A stretch of 64,000 bases of DNA from Tenacibaculum aiptasiae (GTDB taxonomy: Bacteria > Bacteroidota > Bacteroidia > Flavobacteriales > Flavobacteriaceae): the NCBI RefSeq assembly GCF_008806755.1, contig NZ_WAAU01000003.1:388996-452995 (forward strand), in the 5' to 3' direction. How positions within the stretch are numbered: position 1 is the stretch's first letter; every line of letters begins with the position of its first letter. Shown here in pieces: positions 35,168-43,863 of this stretch. A model generated the notes under the pieces. That model did not search any database. It was not told the DNA's origin and saw only the letters and a program-made list of their open reading frames with translations. Position numbers and translations under genes: made by a program.

Positions 35168-35749
35168 ATGGATACAACAAACTCATTTTTTGCACACGAA
35201 ACAGCAGTAATAGATGCTGGGAGTACTATTGGTATAGGAACTAAAATTTGGCACTTCAGTCATATAATGCCCGACTGTATCATTGGAAAGAATTGTAATA
35301 TTGGACAAAATGTTGTGGTTTCTCCAAAGGTGAAATTAGGAAGTAACGTTAAAGTTCAAAATAATGTCTCTATTTATACAGGAGTAATTTGTGAAGATGA
35401 TGTTTTTTTAGGTCCCTCAATGGTCTTTACGAATGTAATAAATCCAAGAAGTGCTATAAAAAGACAAGATCAGTATTTAGAAACAGTTGTTAAGAAAGGA
35501 GCGAGTATAGGAGCAAATGCAACAATTGTTTGTGGAAACAATATTGGAGAGTATGCTTTTATTGGAGCTGGTGCAGTTGTGACTAAAGAAGTGTTACCTT
35601 ATGCATTGGTAGTAGGAAATCCATCAAAACAAATAGGTTGGATAAGTGAATATGGCCATCGATTAGAGTTTGATGAAAAAGGTGAAGCCATTTGTATAGA
35701 AAGCAAAGAAAAATATAAGCTAGAAAACAATAAAGTTTTTAAAATTTGA
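35168..35749 (+). CDS. Hexapeptide-repeat acetyltransferase, WlbB/WbpD-like
   Basis: This 193-residue protein forms a left-handed beta-helix of hexapeptide repeats (for example [31 protein letters not shown]), followed by the loop [20 protein letters not shown]. It ends [23 protein letters not shown]. This matches N-acetyltransferases acting on UDP-linked 3-amino sugars (WlbB/WbpD group), which supply modified sugars for surface polysaccharide. The exact sugar cannot be read, and no other nucleotide-sugar genes of that pathway are adjacent. Its -7 box lies 5 bases before the ATG. Confidence 0.88.
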   Translation: MDTTNSFFAHETAVIDAGSTIGIGTKIWHFSHIMPDCIIGKNCNIGQNVVVSPKVKLGSNVKVQNNVSIYTGVICEDDVFLGPSMVFTNVINPRSAIKRQDQYLETVVKKGASIGANATIVCGNNIGEYAFIGAGAVVTKEVLPYALVVGNPSKQIGWISEYGHRLEFDEKGEAICIESKEKYKLENNKVFKI

Positions 35750-35810
35750 TATAGATCAAATTTTTTTAAAAAGTTTTTGTTGTAAAGAAAATGTTATTTA
35801 TATTTGAGCA

Positions 35811-35837
35811 GTGGTTATAAAACCACTTTCTTTTTCT
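35811..35837 (+). terminator. Terminator after the acetyltransferase gene
   Basis: A 6-bp stem GTGGTT/AACCAC with a 4-base loop is followed by a pyrimidine run rich in T (TTTCTTTTTC). A second, better hairpin follows 18 bases later. Confidence 0.65.
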
Positions 35838-35840
35838 TTT

Positions 35841-37208
35841 TCATAGCAATTTTTCCCACTCAATTTTATGAGTGGGTTTTTTTATGAATAATTCCCATAA
35901 CAAATAGCCATATACTATCACGTATTCTAAACCAACAAACCATAGGTTTTCTTTCCAAGGTGTGTTTGAGTAAGCTTGGTAACTTAAGATAATTGCCATA
36001 GACCAAATGATAGGAAAACGATATTTGGTAAAAATAGACAGAATTATTAAGGTTGCTACATACCAAGGATGCAAAGTTGTTGTTGTAAAATAATAGAAGG
36101 ATAAACCAAATAACATTGCAGTTATAAGTTCTAAGATAGATTTATTTTTTCTGAAGAAAGTAACTCCAATTAAAAATATAATAGTTAAAATAGGTATTAT
36201 TTTACCTATTATGGCTATTTCATTATAGCCTCTAAACAAATACCCAATTTCTCTCGCTATATAATATAAACTAGCGTTAAATTCAAAATTACGAAACCAA
36301 AGTCCTACAGAGTTAGAATAATTTGAAATTAATTCTGATGAATAAAAAGGTAGAAAGAGTAATAAAATACTTGTAATAACAATTGTATAAAAAGCAAGTA
36401 ATCTTAAGAAACCTTTAATTTTTAAATCTTTTGTAACAAATGTTTGATAGAATAAAGGTAAGAATAACAAAGGAATCAGTTTTACCGAAACCGAACATGC
36501 TAATAAAATTGCAGCCCAACCCCACTTTTTTTGATGTAATAAATATAAGCTCCAAATCATAAAAAATAGCATAACAGGTTCGAAATGTAAATTACCTGTC
36601 ATTTCAATTATGATAAATGGGTTTAATGCGTATAAAAAGATGTTTTGAACTGGAATTTTTAAATTTTCCAATAATTTTTTTCCAAAGTAAATGATACCAA
36701 TATCAGCTAAAATGATAATTACTCGCATTACAGCTGCACTACCTATAATGCTTTTATTGGCTAAAATTGCAGCAATAAAGAAGCATAATTGATTTATTGG
36801 AGGATAGTTTGTATAATGACTTCCATTCATACTTCCCATTCCTTGGTATAAATCTAACGCTTGATTAATTGGATATTTATGCTGTTCGATAAAGGTTTCA
36901 GGTAATGATAAATATGGATTAAAACCTTCTAAAATCATTCTTCCATCCCAAATAAAACGATAAAAATCTTGAGATAAATTAGGAATAGCAAAAAGAAAGA
37001 CAAATCTAAATAGAATGGATACTCCCGCTAAGAAAAGAAAATTGTTTTTACTGTTTTTCCATAAAAAATATGAAGTAGTAAATAATGAAAACCACAAAAA
37101 AAGTAATTTAGAAAATTCAGTTCTTTCTAAAAAGTATGCAAAGAAAAAATAAAGTAAAAGACTAACAAAAGTTAGACTTATAGCACTATATTTTCTTTCA
37201 AGAAGCAT
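35841..37208 (-). CDS. Membrane mannosyltransferase-like protein (GT87/DUF2029 type)
   Basis: This 455-residue polytopic protein has about ten to twelve helices. The first large loop holds FRFIWDGRMILEGFNPYLSLP, with the Asp-x-x-Arg-type motif of polyprenol-phosphate-sugar-dependent GT-C glycosyltransferases. Later FIIIEMTGNLHFEPVMLFFMIW and CSVSVKLIPLLFLPLFY match the DUF2029/GT87 pattern. It likely transfers a lipid-linked hexose, perhaps mannose, on the outer face of the inner membrane. Its start shares one base with the stop of the upstream glycosyltransferase gene. It is the last gene of a six-gene minus-strand unit, and its 3' end carries a plus-strand terminator. Confidence 0.8.
   Translation of the reverse strand: MLLERKYSAISLTFVSLLLYFFFAYFLERTEFSKLLFLWFSLFTTSYFLWKNSKNNFLFLAGVSILFRFVFLFAIPNLSQDFYRFIWDGRMILEGFNPYLSLPETFIEQHKYPINQALDLYQGMGSMNGSHYTNYPPINQLCFFIAAILANKSIIGSAAVMRVIIILADIGIIYFGKKLLENLKIPVQNIFLYALNPFIIIEMTGNLHFEPVMLFFMIWSLYLLHQKKWGWAAILLACSVSVKLIPLLFLPLFYQTFVTKDLKIKGFLRLLAFYTIVITSILLLFLPFYSSELISNYSNSVGLWFRNFEFNASLYYIAREIGYLFRGYNEIAIIGKIIPILTIIFLIGVTFFRKNKSILELITAMLFGLSFYYFTTTTLHPWYVATLIILSIFTKYRFPIIWSMAIILSYQAYSNTPWKENLWFVGLEYVIVYGYLLWELFIKKPTHKIEWEKLL
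35855..35883 (+). terminator. Plus-strand terminator embedded in the end of the GT87-like gene
   Basis: CCCACTCA/TGAGTGGG pairs around a 6-base loop and runs into seven T on the plus strand only. It lies inside the last codons of the convergent gene and would stop read-through from the acetyltransferase gene. Confidence 0.8.
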
Positions 37209-38698
37209 TAGGCTTTTGAAAAAATAGATTTAAAAAACACATAACCAAAACCAAAAAACAGCATAAAGTGAAATGGAAATAAACCAAAATCTCCTCCTTG
37301 GTCACCAACAATAAAGGCACTGTACATTCCAAACGCAAAATAAATAGCTAATAACCCTTCTATAACAACATTGATTGAAGGTCTTTTACGAATGTATTTG
37401 TTGTTTTTCCAACTATCTTTTAACGATTTTATATTGAATTTTGGAGTTCTAATAAATTCACTTTTCTTACCTATATGCCCTTCTAAAACAGCAATTGTAT
37501 TGTGCAATGAGAAGCCCATAGCAATAGAGAAAAAAGAAAAGAAAGCTCCAATGTATTTGATAAAATTTAAAAATCCACCACCATAGGTTCGTTTATACAT
37601 AAACCAATAGCAAACAAAGAAAATTAAGGTGCTTACAATAAAGAAACTCATTACAATAAAGTAAACCTTTAAATGTGCATATTCATTTTTTATATATAGC
37701 ATAGGAATACTTAAAATAGCTACTAAGAAAATACAAGTAAACATAGAACTATTTAATAAGTGTAGCATTCCGTGAACTTTTGTTTTAAGAGAAATATTTT
37801 TATTGGTAATTATTCTCCTTAACATTTTCTGGAAGTTTTCAGCACCACCCTTATTCCATCTAAATTGTTGAGATCTAGCAGCACTAATTATAACAGGTAA
37901 TTCTGCAGGAGTTTCAACATTTTCTAGATATTTAAATTTCCATTTTTTTAATTGAGCTCTATAACTTAAATCTAGATCTTCAGTTAAAGTATCTCCTTCC
38001 CAATTACCAGCATCGTAAATACACTCTTTACGCCAAATACCAGCAGTACCATTAAAATTAATAAAATGTCCTTGACTATTTCTACCTACTTGCTCTAAAG
38101 TAAAATGAGCATCTAAAGCAAAAGCTTGAATTTTAGTAAGCGTAGAGTAATTTCTATTAATATGTCCCCATCTTGTTTGTACAACACCAATTTCTGGGTT
38201 TTTAAAATAAGGGACAGTTTGTAATAACCAATTTTCTTGAGGTAAAAAGTCAGCATCAAAAATAGCGATGAATTCTCCTTTAGCTATTTTTAAACCTTCC
38301 TTTAAAGCACCAGCCTTAAAACCTTGACGGTTTTCTCTTCTAATATGCTGAATGTCTAAACCTTTTTTTTGTAATTCTTCAATGTGTTTTCCTGTACTAA
38401 TAACAGATTCATCAGTAGAATCATCTAAAACTTGAATTTCTAATTTATCACTAGGATATTTTAGTTTAGCTATGTTATCTAACAAACGTTCCATAACATA
38501 CAGTTCGTTGTATACAGGGAGTTGTATTGTTACATAAGGGATTTCTTCCTCATTAGAAAAGTCAAATTTAGGAGAATTATCTTCTCTTCTTTGAGCTTTT
38601 AAATAATTAAAAAGTAAATTTAATTGAGCTAAAGCATATAGTAATATTAGTACTAATGAAATAGTATATATTGCAATTATAACGTATTCTAAAATCAT
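37208..38698 (-). CDS. Cellulose-synthase-like family 2 glycosyltransferase
   Basis: This 496-residue membrane GT2 enzyme has one N-terminal helix, a cytoplasmic catalytic domain and four or so C-terminal helices. The processive-synthase motifs are all present: LDDSTDES, the metal-binding FDADFLPQ, TEDLDLSYRAQLKKW (catalytic Asp) and the QQFRWNKGG form of Q-x-x-R-W. It probably polymerises or extends a glycan at the inner membrane. It shares single-base stop/start overlaps with both neighbours, so translation is tightly coupled across the three glycosyltransferases. The product is unknown. Confidence 0.9.
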   Translation of the reverse strand: MILEYVIIAIYTISLVLILLYALAQLNLLFNYLKAQRREDNSPKFDFSNEEEIPYVTIQLPVYNELYVMERLLDNIAKLKYPSDKLEIQVLDDSTDESVISTGKHIEELQKKGLDIQHIRRENRQGFKAGALKEGLKIAKGEFIAIFDADFLPQENWLLQTVPYFKNPEIGVVQTRWGHINRNYSTLTKIQAFALDAHFTLEQVGRNSQGHFINFNGTAGIWRKECIYDAGNWEGDTLTEDLDLSYRAQLKKWKFKYLENVETPAELPVIISAARSQQFRWNKGGAENFQKMLRRIITNKNISLKTKVHGMLHLLNSSMFTCIFLVAILSIPMLYIKNEYAHLKVYFIVMSFFIVSTLIFFVCYWFMYKRTYGGGFLNFIKYIGAFFSFFSIAMGFSLHNTIAVLEGHIGKKSEFIRTPKFNIKSLKDSWKNNKYIRKRPSINVVIEGLLAIYFAFGMYSAFIVGDQGGDFGLFPFHFMLFFGFGYVFFKSIFSKA

Positions 38699-39390
38699 TA
38701 TTTAAAGCTATATTTAAATATCCAACCTAAAATTTTTATGCCGGCTAAGATACTACCTTTTACGGTTCCTGAAACTTTTGAAACGCCGATTCTATTTCTA
38801 TATTTCATAGGGACTTCAACATAAGTCATTTTTTGTTTTAATGCTTTTAATTGCATTTCAACAGTCCACCCATATGTTTTGTCTTCCATATTTAGAGCTA
38901 GTAATTTATTATATTTTATGGCTCTAAATGGTCCTAGGTCTGTAAACTTAGCGTTAAAAAATAGTTTCATTAAAAAGGTAGCTAACCAATTGCCAAAAAC
39001 TTGTTGAGGAGTCATAGAACCTTGTTCTCGTAGTCGTTTTACACGTGCACCAATTACAAAATCTATGTTATCATTTATTATAGGGCTAATTAGTTCTGTT
39101 AATTGTTGAGGATAATCGGAATAATCACCATCTAAAAAAACAATTATGTCTGGTTTTATATCTTGATTGGCAACATAATCCATACCTTTTAAGCAAGCAT
39201 AGCCATAACCTCTTCTACTTTCCTTTAATACAGTAGCTCCAGAATTTTTTGCGTTTATTTCAGTGTTATCAGTAGAATTATTACTAATAACTATTATTTC
39301 ATTTACAAAAGGGGGGATATCGTTAATTACATTTGCAATAGAATCTTGCTCATTGTAAGCAGGAATAATAACCTTAATATTTTGATTCAT
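38698..39390 (-). CDS. Family 2 glycosyltransferase, dolichol-phosphate-mannose-synthase-like
   Basis: This 230-residue enzyme has a GT-A fold: KVIIPAYNEQDSIANVI at the N-terminus, VISNNSTDNT, then FLDGDYSDYPQQL with the metal-binding Asp-x-Asp. It has the RVKRLREQGSMTPQQVFGNWLA segment typical of DPM1-like enzymes but no membrane anchor beyond an amphipathic C-terminal end. It could make the lipid-linked sugar used by the GT87-like enzyme two genes downstream (inference). It lies 3 bases from the MORN-type gene and overlaps the next glycosyltransferase by one base. Confidence 0.9.
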   Translation of the reverse strand: MNQNIKVIIPAYNEQDSIANVINDIPPFVNEIIVISNNSTDNTEINAKNSGATVLKESRRGYGYACLKGMDYVANQDIKPDIIVFLDGDYSDYPQQLTELISPIINDNIDFVIGARVKRLREQGSMTPQQVFGNWLATFLMKLFFNAKFTDLGPFRAIKYNKLLALNMEDKTYGWTVEMQLKALKQKMTYVEVPMKYRNRIGVSKVSGTVKGSILAGIKILGWIFKYSFK

Positions 39391-39393
39391 TGA

Positions 39394-39870
39394 TTATTTT
39401 AAATCATTTAAACTATTTTCTTCTTTAAAGGAAGAAAAGTCAGACCATTCTTTAATTTTTTTGCCGTTTTTAAATTTAACAGCTTTTACTAATTTTTGTT
39501 TTTTATAGAGTAAGCAATATCCGTTTTTTTGATTGTTTTTTAATTGACATTTATGATTTACCTGCCCATTTTTATCATAAAACAACCACCATTTATTGCG
39601 TTTTCCATTAACAAAATGACCTTCCTTTTCTTTAGAAGAATTTTTTCGGTAAAAGTACCAATATTTTACTTTTATATTATTCTTGAAACGTCCTTCTTTT
39701 TTAAGTACGCCATTTTTATAATAAAATTTCCAATACTTTGTTTTCTGATCGTTCTCTATCCAACCTTCTTCTTTCAAAGTACCATTATCGTAATACGCTT
39801 TATGATACTTGCTTTGCGAAAACATGGTTGCATAGCAAAGTAAGAAAAATAAAAGTACTTTACTTTTCAT
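39394..39870 (-). CDS. MORN-type repeat protein (YwqK-like)
   Basis: This 158-residue secreted protein has a signal peptide (VLLFFLLCYATMFSQS). About five repeats of roughly 23 residues follow the pattern YYxNGxLKxEGxFxNNxKxxYW, for example KYWKFYYKNGVLKKEGRFKNN. The family is often named YwqK antitoxin, but no toxin gene is present, and such repeats in Bacteroidota are common in envelope proteins. It overlaps the end of the polyferredoxin gene by 11 bases, so it belongs to this unit. Its role there is unknown. Confidence 0.8.
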   Translation of the reverse strand: MKSKVLLFFLLCYATMFSQSKYHKAYYDNGTLKEEGWIENDQKTKYWKFYYKNGVLKKEGRFKNNIKVKYWYFYRKNSSKEKEGHFVNGKRNKWWLFYDKNGQVNHKCQLKNNQKNGYCLLYKKQKLVKAVKFKNGKKIKEWSDFSSFKEENSLNDLK

Positions 39871-41482
39871 TCACTAATTTCATTAAATCAACATCGTTAC
39901 CTAACAATACATCTGTAGGGTTTATTCTTCCTTTTTCCGGACCATTTTCTAATTTTAATACTCCACGTGGACAAACAGCAGAACAAACACCACATCCAAC
40001 ACAACTAGACCTAACTATATTTTCTCCTTTTTGTGCGTATGCTCTTACATCAATTCCTTGTTCACAATAAGTAGAACAGTTTCCACAAGAAATACATTGC
40101 CCTCCATTGGTAGTAATTCTAAAACGTGATTTAAAACGTTGAACTAAACCTAAATATGCTGCTAATGGACAACCAAAACGACACCATACTCTGTTTCCGA
40201 ATATAGGATAGAAACCAGTACCAATTACACCTGCAAACCAAGATCCAATTAAGAAGCTATAGGTGTCTTTTATCCATTCTGATTTGATACCTAAAAAAGA
40301 TTGTGTTCCAGAAAAATAACAGTATAACGTAACAATAGTCATAACTAAAGAGAAAACTAAAACTGAATGAATTAACCAGCGCTCTAACTTCCATGCGTTT
40401 AAACTTTTGTCAGAGTGTTGTCTATAAGGGTCACCTAAAGTTTCAGCTAAACCACCACAACCACAAACCCATGAACAGTACCATCTTTTTCCAAAGAAAT
40501 ATACCATTACAGGCACAATAATTAATGTTAAAACAATTCCCCAAACTAAGATAAATAAACCTATAGCACCACTGTTTTTTAAACTATTTAAATTCCAATC
40601 AAAAAAGAAATCATAGTCTAAAGGAAAAGCATTTTTAAAATCATATCCAGGCATGTTTAAGCTCGTCATAATCTCAGGGATTAGGAAGGCAAAAACAATT
40701 TGAAAGAATAAAACTGAAGTAGTTCTTATTATTTGATATTTATTATGTCTGTATTTAATATACATTCTAGCAGCCATAACTATCATAATAACACAGTATA
40801 GGAAACCATAAACAAACCACTGTGAAGCAGCACCGCCATTTAAAGCCTTACTAATAGGATCTAAAATATATGTCCAATTTACAACATAGTCAGGCATAAA
40901 GTATAACAGTAAATAAAAAGCAACTAGATATACTAATACCAACCATGCAATTGCACCTCTGTTAGTACTTGATTCTAAGTAAATACCGTTATTTTTAATT
41001 CCAGGTCTTCCTAGTAAAATATAATTTGGTAAGATGAATAATAAAGCACCAATAATTCCTAACCCAAAAGTAAGCCACCAAATTAAGCCAGCATTTTCTT
41101 TGATGTAACCTTTTCCTGCAATTTTAGCTAAGTTATAACTTAAAGTATGTGGTTTTCCAGAGATTCTATATTGATATTGTTCTCCTTTTTTGTCCCAATT
41201 TTTTTCAGCATCATATTTAGCAATCAATGCATCATAATGATCGTTAGAAGCTTTATAAGCATTACGAACACGACTAGAAAAATCAAAAATATTTAATTCT
41301 TCAGAAGTCACTACAGCTTTGCTAAGTTCTTCTTTAATTACTTCACTTTTATAATTTTGGTTCTTAATAAAACTATCTAATTCGCTAGAAGTTAAATTGA
41401 ATCCTCCAGTAAAAATAGTTCCCGTGAAAATAGATAACCCAATTAAAAAAAGGACTAATCCAATATATTTTATTGCTTTCAT
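39860..41482 (-). CDS. Membrane polyferredoxin (NapH/NosR-like 4Fe-4S protein)
   Basis: This 540-residue inner-membrane protein has one N-terminal helix, a periplasmic or cytoplasmic domain of about 100 residues, then some seven helices and a C-terminal ferredoxin domain. Two membrane-edge cysteine motifs, CSWVCGCGG and CRFGCP (Cys434, Cys438), resemble those of NosR and NapH, although the first has Gly where CxxxCP has Pro. Two [4Fe-4S] sets follow: Cys463/466/469/473 and Cys494/497/500/504 (CVGCGVCSAVCP). It probably passes electrons between quinol and a soluble partner, most simply the FAD oxidoreductase encoded 6 bases upstream. The direction of flow and the end acceptor are unknown. Confidence 0.88.
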   Translation of the reverse strand: MKAIKYIGLVLFLIGLSIFTGTIFTGGFNLTSSELDSFIKNQNYKSEVIKEELSKAVVTSEELNIFDFSSRVRNAYKASNDHYDALIAKYDAEKNWDKKGEQYQYRISGKPHTLSYNLAKIAGKGYIKENAGLIWWLTFGLGIIGALLFILPNYILLGRPGIKNNGIYLESSTNRGAIAWLVLVYLVAFYLLLYFMPDYVVNWTYILDPISKALNGGAASQWFVYGFLYCVIMIVMAARMYIKYRHNKYQIIRTTSVLFFQIVFAFLIPEIMTSLNMPGYDFKNAFPLDYDFFFDWNLNSLKNSGAIGLFILVWGIVLTLIIVPVMVYFFGKRWYCSWVCGCGGLAETLGDPYRQHSDKSLNAWKLERWLIHSVLVFSLVMTIVTLYCYFSGTQSFLGIKSEWIKDTYSFLIGSWFAGVIGTGFYPIFGNRVWCRFGCPLAAYLGLVQRFKSRFRITTNGGQCISCGNCSTYCEQGIDVRAYAQKGENIVRSSCVGCGVCSAVCPRGVLKLENGPEKGRINPTDVLLGNDVDLMKLVNEK

Positions 41483-41488
41483 ATTTTA

Positions 41489-42829
41489 TTACGCGCTAAA
41501 AATTCGTTTCCAGCTTTTCTTTTTTAGTTGGATGTTTGTATTGTTTTCTTTGTTAAATTTTGCTACAATCTCTGGTTCGTGAAGTTTGTAGAATTCTGGA
41601 TCGAAATTGGCATCTGCTAAATGTTCTAATACGTATTCTATCGAACGTTTTTCTGATAGAACTTTATCGAAAAACTCATGACGCATTCTAATGCCAAAAT
41701 TGTTTATTCCTATAAATTCATGAGTGTTTTTATCATAGTTAATATGGATACATTTTTTTCCATCTTTATGTTCCCAATAAAAACGAGCTTCATTTTCTTT
41801 AGGTTGTGCCCAAACCCATCCATAAGTTTGATATTCAATATCAATAAATTTTGCTGAGTTAAACCAATGTCCAGGTTTATATTGAATCCTGTTATCACAT
41901 ATCGTTTGTGCTACTGTTTCCCCCATCATTCTTCCAGTATACCAAACAGCTTCAATTGGACGTCTTTGTCCTATAGCTTCGTTTTGTTCAGCACAATCAC
42001 CAATAGCGTAAATATCTTTAATGTTGGTTTCTAAATAACGATTTACTTTTACACCTCTACCAGTTTCAATATCAGAATCTTTAATAAAATCGATATTAGG
42101 AGAAACTCCAGCAGTTAAACCAACTACATTACAAGTTATTTCTTCCCCAGTTTCAGCTATTATAACCGATTTTACTTTTCCGTTTTCATCAGATTTAATT
42201 TCTTTTAGATTCACACCTAAACGAAGGTCAATATGATTATCTAAAATTTCTTGGTTAATCATTGCCGATTCTTGTGCAGGTAAAACTCCGTTCCAAAAAC
42301 TTTCTTCGCGGACTAAAAACGTAACAGGAATATTTCTACTATGTAGCATTTCAGCTAATTCAATACCTATTAATCCTCCACCAACAATTACAGCTCTTTT
42401 ACATGTTTTATTATCAGGTGCATATTTTTCCAGATTTTCTAAATCTTGTTTATGGTACATTCCCATAACACCATCTAAATCTTGTCCTGGCCAACCAAAC
42501 TTATTTGGTTTAGAGCCAGTAGCTATAATTAGTTTATCGTATGCAAGTGTATCGCCTTCAGCAAAAAAAAGCTCTTTTTTATCAGTATTGATTTCAGAGA
42601 CATAACCTTTTTTCAAGTTAATTCTATTCTTTTTCCAAAACCAAGGCTCATAAGGTTGAGTATGTTCAAACTTCATGTGTCCCATATATATGTACATTAG
42701 GGCTGTACGAGAAAAAAAATAATCGGTCTCTGCAGATACAATAGTAATTTTTTTATCAGATAGTTTTCGAATGTGCCTAGCGGCAGTTACACCAGATATT
42801 CCATTACCAATAATAACAACGTGTTCCAT
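41489..42829 (-). CDS. NAD(P)/FAD-dependent oxidoreductase
   Basis: This 446-residue flavoprotein of the pyridine nucleotide-disulfide oxidoreductase class 3 type resembles NirB N-domains and ferredoxin or rubredoxin reductases. Visible motifs are the N-terminal FAD-binding VIIGNGISGVTAA, ATGSKPN, the NAD(P)-binding IVGGGLIGIELAEM and the second FAD motif DIYAIGDCAE. No redox-active CxxxxC is present. It heads the six-gene minus-strand unit and pairs with the polyferredoxin, suggesting electron exchange between NAD(P)H and the membrane protein (inference). A 13-bp palindrome lies 33 bases upstream. Confidence 0.9.
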   Translation of the reverse strand: MEHVVIIGNGISGVTAARHIRKLSDKKITIVSAETDYFFSRTALMYIYMGHMKFEHTQPYEPWFWKKNRINLKKGYVSEINTDKKELFFAEGDTLAYDKLIIATGSKPNKFGWPGQDLDGVMGMYHKQDLENLEKYAPDNKTCKRAVIVGGGLIGIELAEMLHSRNIPVTFLVREESFWNGVLPAQESAMINQEILDNHIDLRLGVNLKEIKSDENGKVKSVIIAETGEEITCNVVGLTAGVSPNIDFIKDSDIETGRGVKVNRYLETNIKDIYAIGDCAEQNEAIGQRRPIEAVWYTGRMMGETVAQTICDNRIQYKPGHWFNSAKFIDIEYQTYGWVWAQPKENEARFYWEHKDGKKCIHINYDKNTHEFIGINNFGIRMRHEFFDKVLSEKRSIEYVLEHLADANFDPEFYKLHEPEIVAKFNKENNTNIQLKKKSWKRIFSA

Positions 42830-42861
42830 AAAAAGTTGATTTGCGAGTTATGTCGTTGTTA

Positions 42862-42874
42862 AAGTTAATAACTT
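42862..42874. repeat. 13-bp palindrome in the divergent promoter region
   Basis: AAGTTA-A-TAACTT is a perfect inverted repeat with a single central base. It lies between the divergent oxidoreductase and barrel-protein genes, as an operator might. Confidence 0.35.
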
Positions 42875-42946
42875 AATGAGCGAAATAAATTTAGAATGAA
42901 TTTAAATAAAGAAGGTATGTAAGACATTTTACTTTTTATCGACATA

Positions 42947-42970
42947 GGTGATAATTGAAAAATAATCACC
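42947..42970 (+). repeat. Inverted repeat abutting the start codon of the 42971 gene
   Basis: GGTGAT (42947-42952) and ATCACC (42965-42970) pair across a 12-base loop, and the second arm touches the ATG. If transcribed, the hairpin would cover the ribosome site. Confidence 0.4.
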
Positions 42971-43843
42971 ATGAAAAATAATTTTAAAAGTATTCTTCTA
43001 GTATTTCTATTTATTGGGTTTAGTTCTTATGCTCAAGAAGAAGAAAAAGAAAATGATAAATCAAATATTCAAACTTATACTCCTTCAAAGTTATTGAATA
43101 AAGGTCAATGGGATATTAAGTGGTTTAATAATCTTTATACTGAAACTAAGTTTGCTGATGCTAATGGAAATAGTGTAAATAAAGCAAGAGATAATTTTTT
43201 CACTTCAACAATCGAAGCCTTTACAGGTATTTCAGATAATAACAGAATTAATATTGGAGCAATTGTAGAGTTTCGTTCTAATACTATTGGAGGTAGGCAA
43301 GCTCTGTCTGTTTTTAGTTTAGAAGATACAAATACTGATAGAAAAGGTATTACTTCGATAGCACCATCTGTTAAATTTCAACCTTTGAAAAATGTTGCAA
43401 ATTTTTCTATTCAATCGGCTATTCATATTCCATTAGTTAGTAATGAAACTGAGAACGGTGTCTTTTTAGATCAAACAGCATGGTCTTTTCAAAACAGGTT
43501 TTTTTATGATTATACTTTTGCTAGTGGTAACTGGCAGTTATTTACTGAGTTAAATACTGAGTATAATTTTGGAGATGATCAAAGTTTTGCGAATAATACA
43601 TTTTTATTAGTTCCTGGAGTATTTTTAAGTTATTTCCCAAGTGGTAAGTCAACAGTTTTAGGATTTGTTCAACATGCTGAGCGTTTTGGTGATTTTACTC
43701 AAGATTATACAGCTTTAGGTTTTGGAGGAAAATATCAGTTATCTAAAGTGTTAAACTTAGAAGTGTTGTATAGTAACTTCGTTAGAGGAAATAATAACGG
43801 TTTAGGGCAAAGTTTTAATTTAGGTTTACGTGCATTATTTTAA
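42971..43843 (+). CDS. Outer-membrane beta-barrel protein of unknown function
   Basis: This 290-residue protein has a signal peptide (cleavage near SSYAQ) and alternating beta strands. It ends in LGLRALF, with the C-terminal Phe expected of a Bam substrate. The strand pattern (GQWDIKWFNNLYTETKF, SIAPSVKFQPL, FGGKYQLSKVLNLEVLYSNFV) is that of a small transporter-like or porin-like barrel. I do not recognise a specific family. It opens a four-gene plus-strand unit with the GH113-like gene 20 bases downstream. A hairpin touches its start codon. Confidence 0.78.
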   Translation: MKNNFKSILLVFLFIGFSSYAQEEEKENDKSNIQTYTPSKLLNKGQWDIKWFNNLYTETKFADANGNSVNKARDNFFTSTIEAFTGISDNNRINIGAIVEFRSNTIGGRQALSVFSLEDTNTDRKGITSIAPSVKFQPLKNVANFSIQSAIHIPLVSNETENGVFLDQTAWSFQNRFFYDYTFASGNWQLFTELNTEYNFGDDQSFANNTFLLVPGVFLSYFPSGKSTVLGFVQHAERFGDFTQDYTALGFGGKYQLSKVLNLEVLYSNFVRGNNNGLGQSFNLGLRALF

Positions 43844-43863
43844 AAAAGAGTAATTTAGGAGTT

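Noticed and set aside
39394-39870. Toxin-antitoxin system (YwqK antitoxin name)
   Set aside because: The MORN-type repeats earn that label automatically, but no toxin gene is adjacent and the protein has a signal peptide, so it is not called a toxin-antitoxin module.
42830-42970. Small RNA or riboswitch in the divergent gap
   Set aside because: Only short inverted repeats are seen, with no terminator or conserved aptamer-like core.
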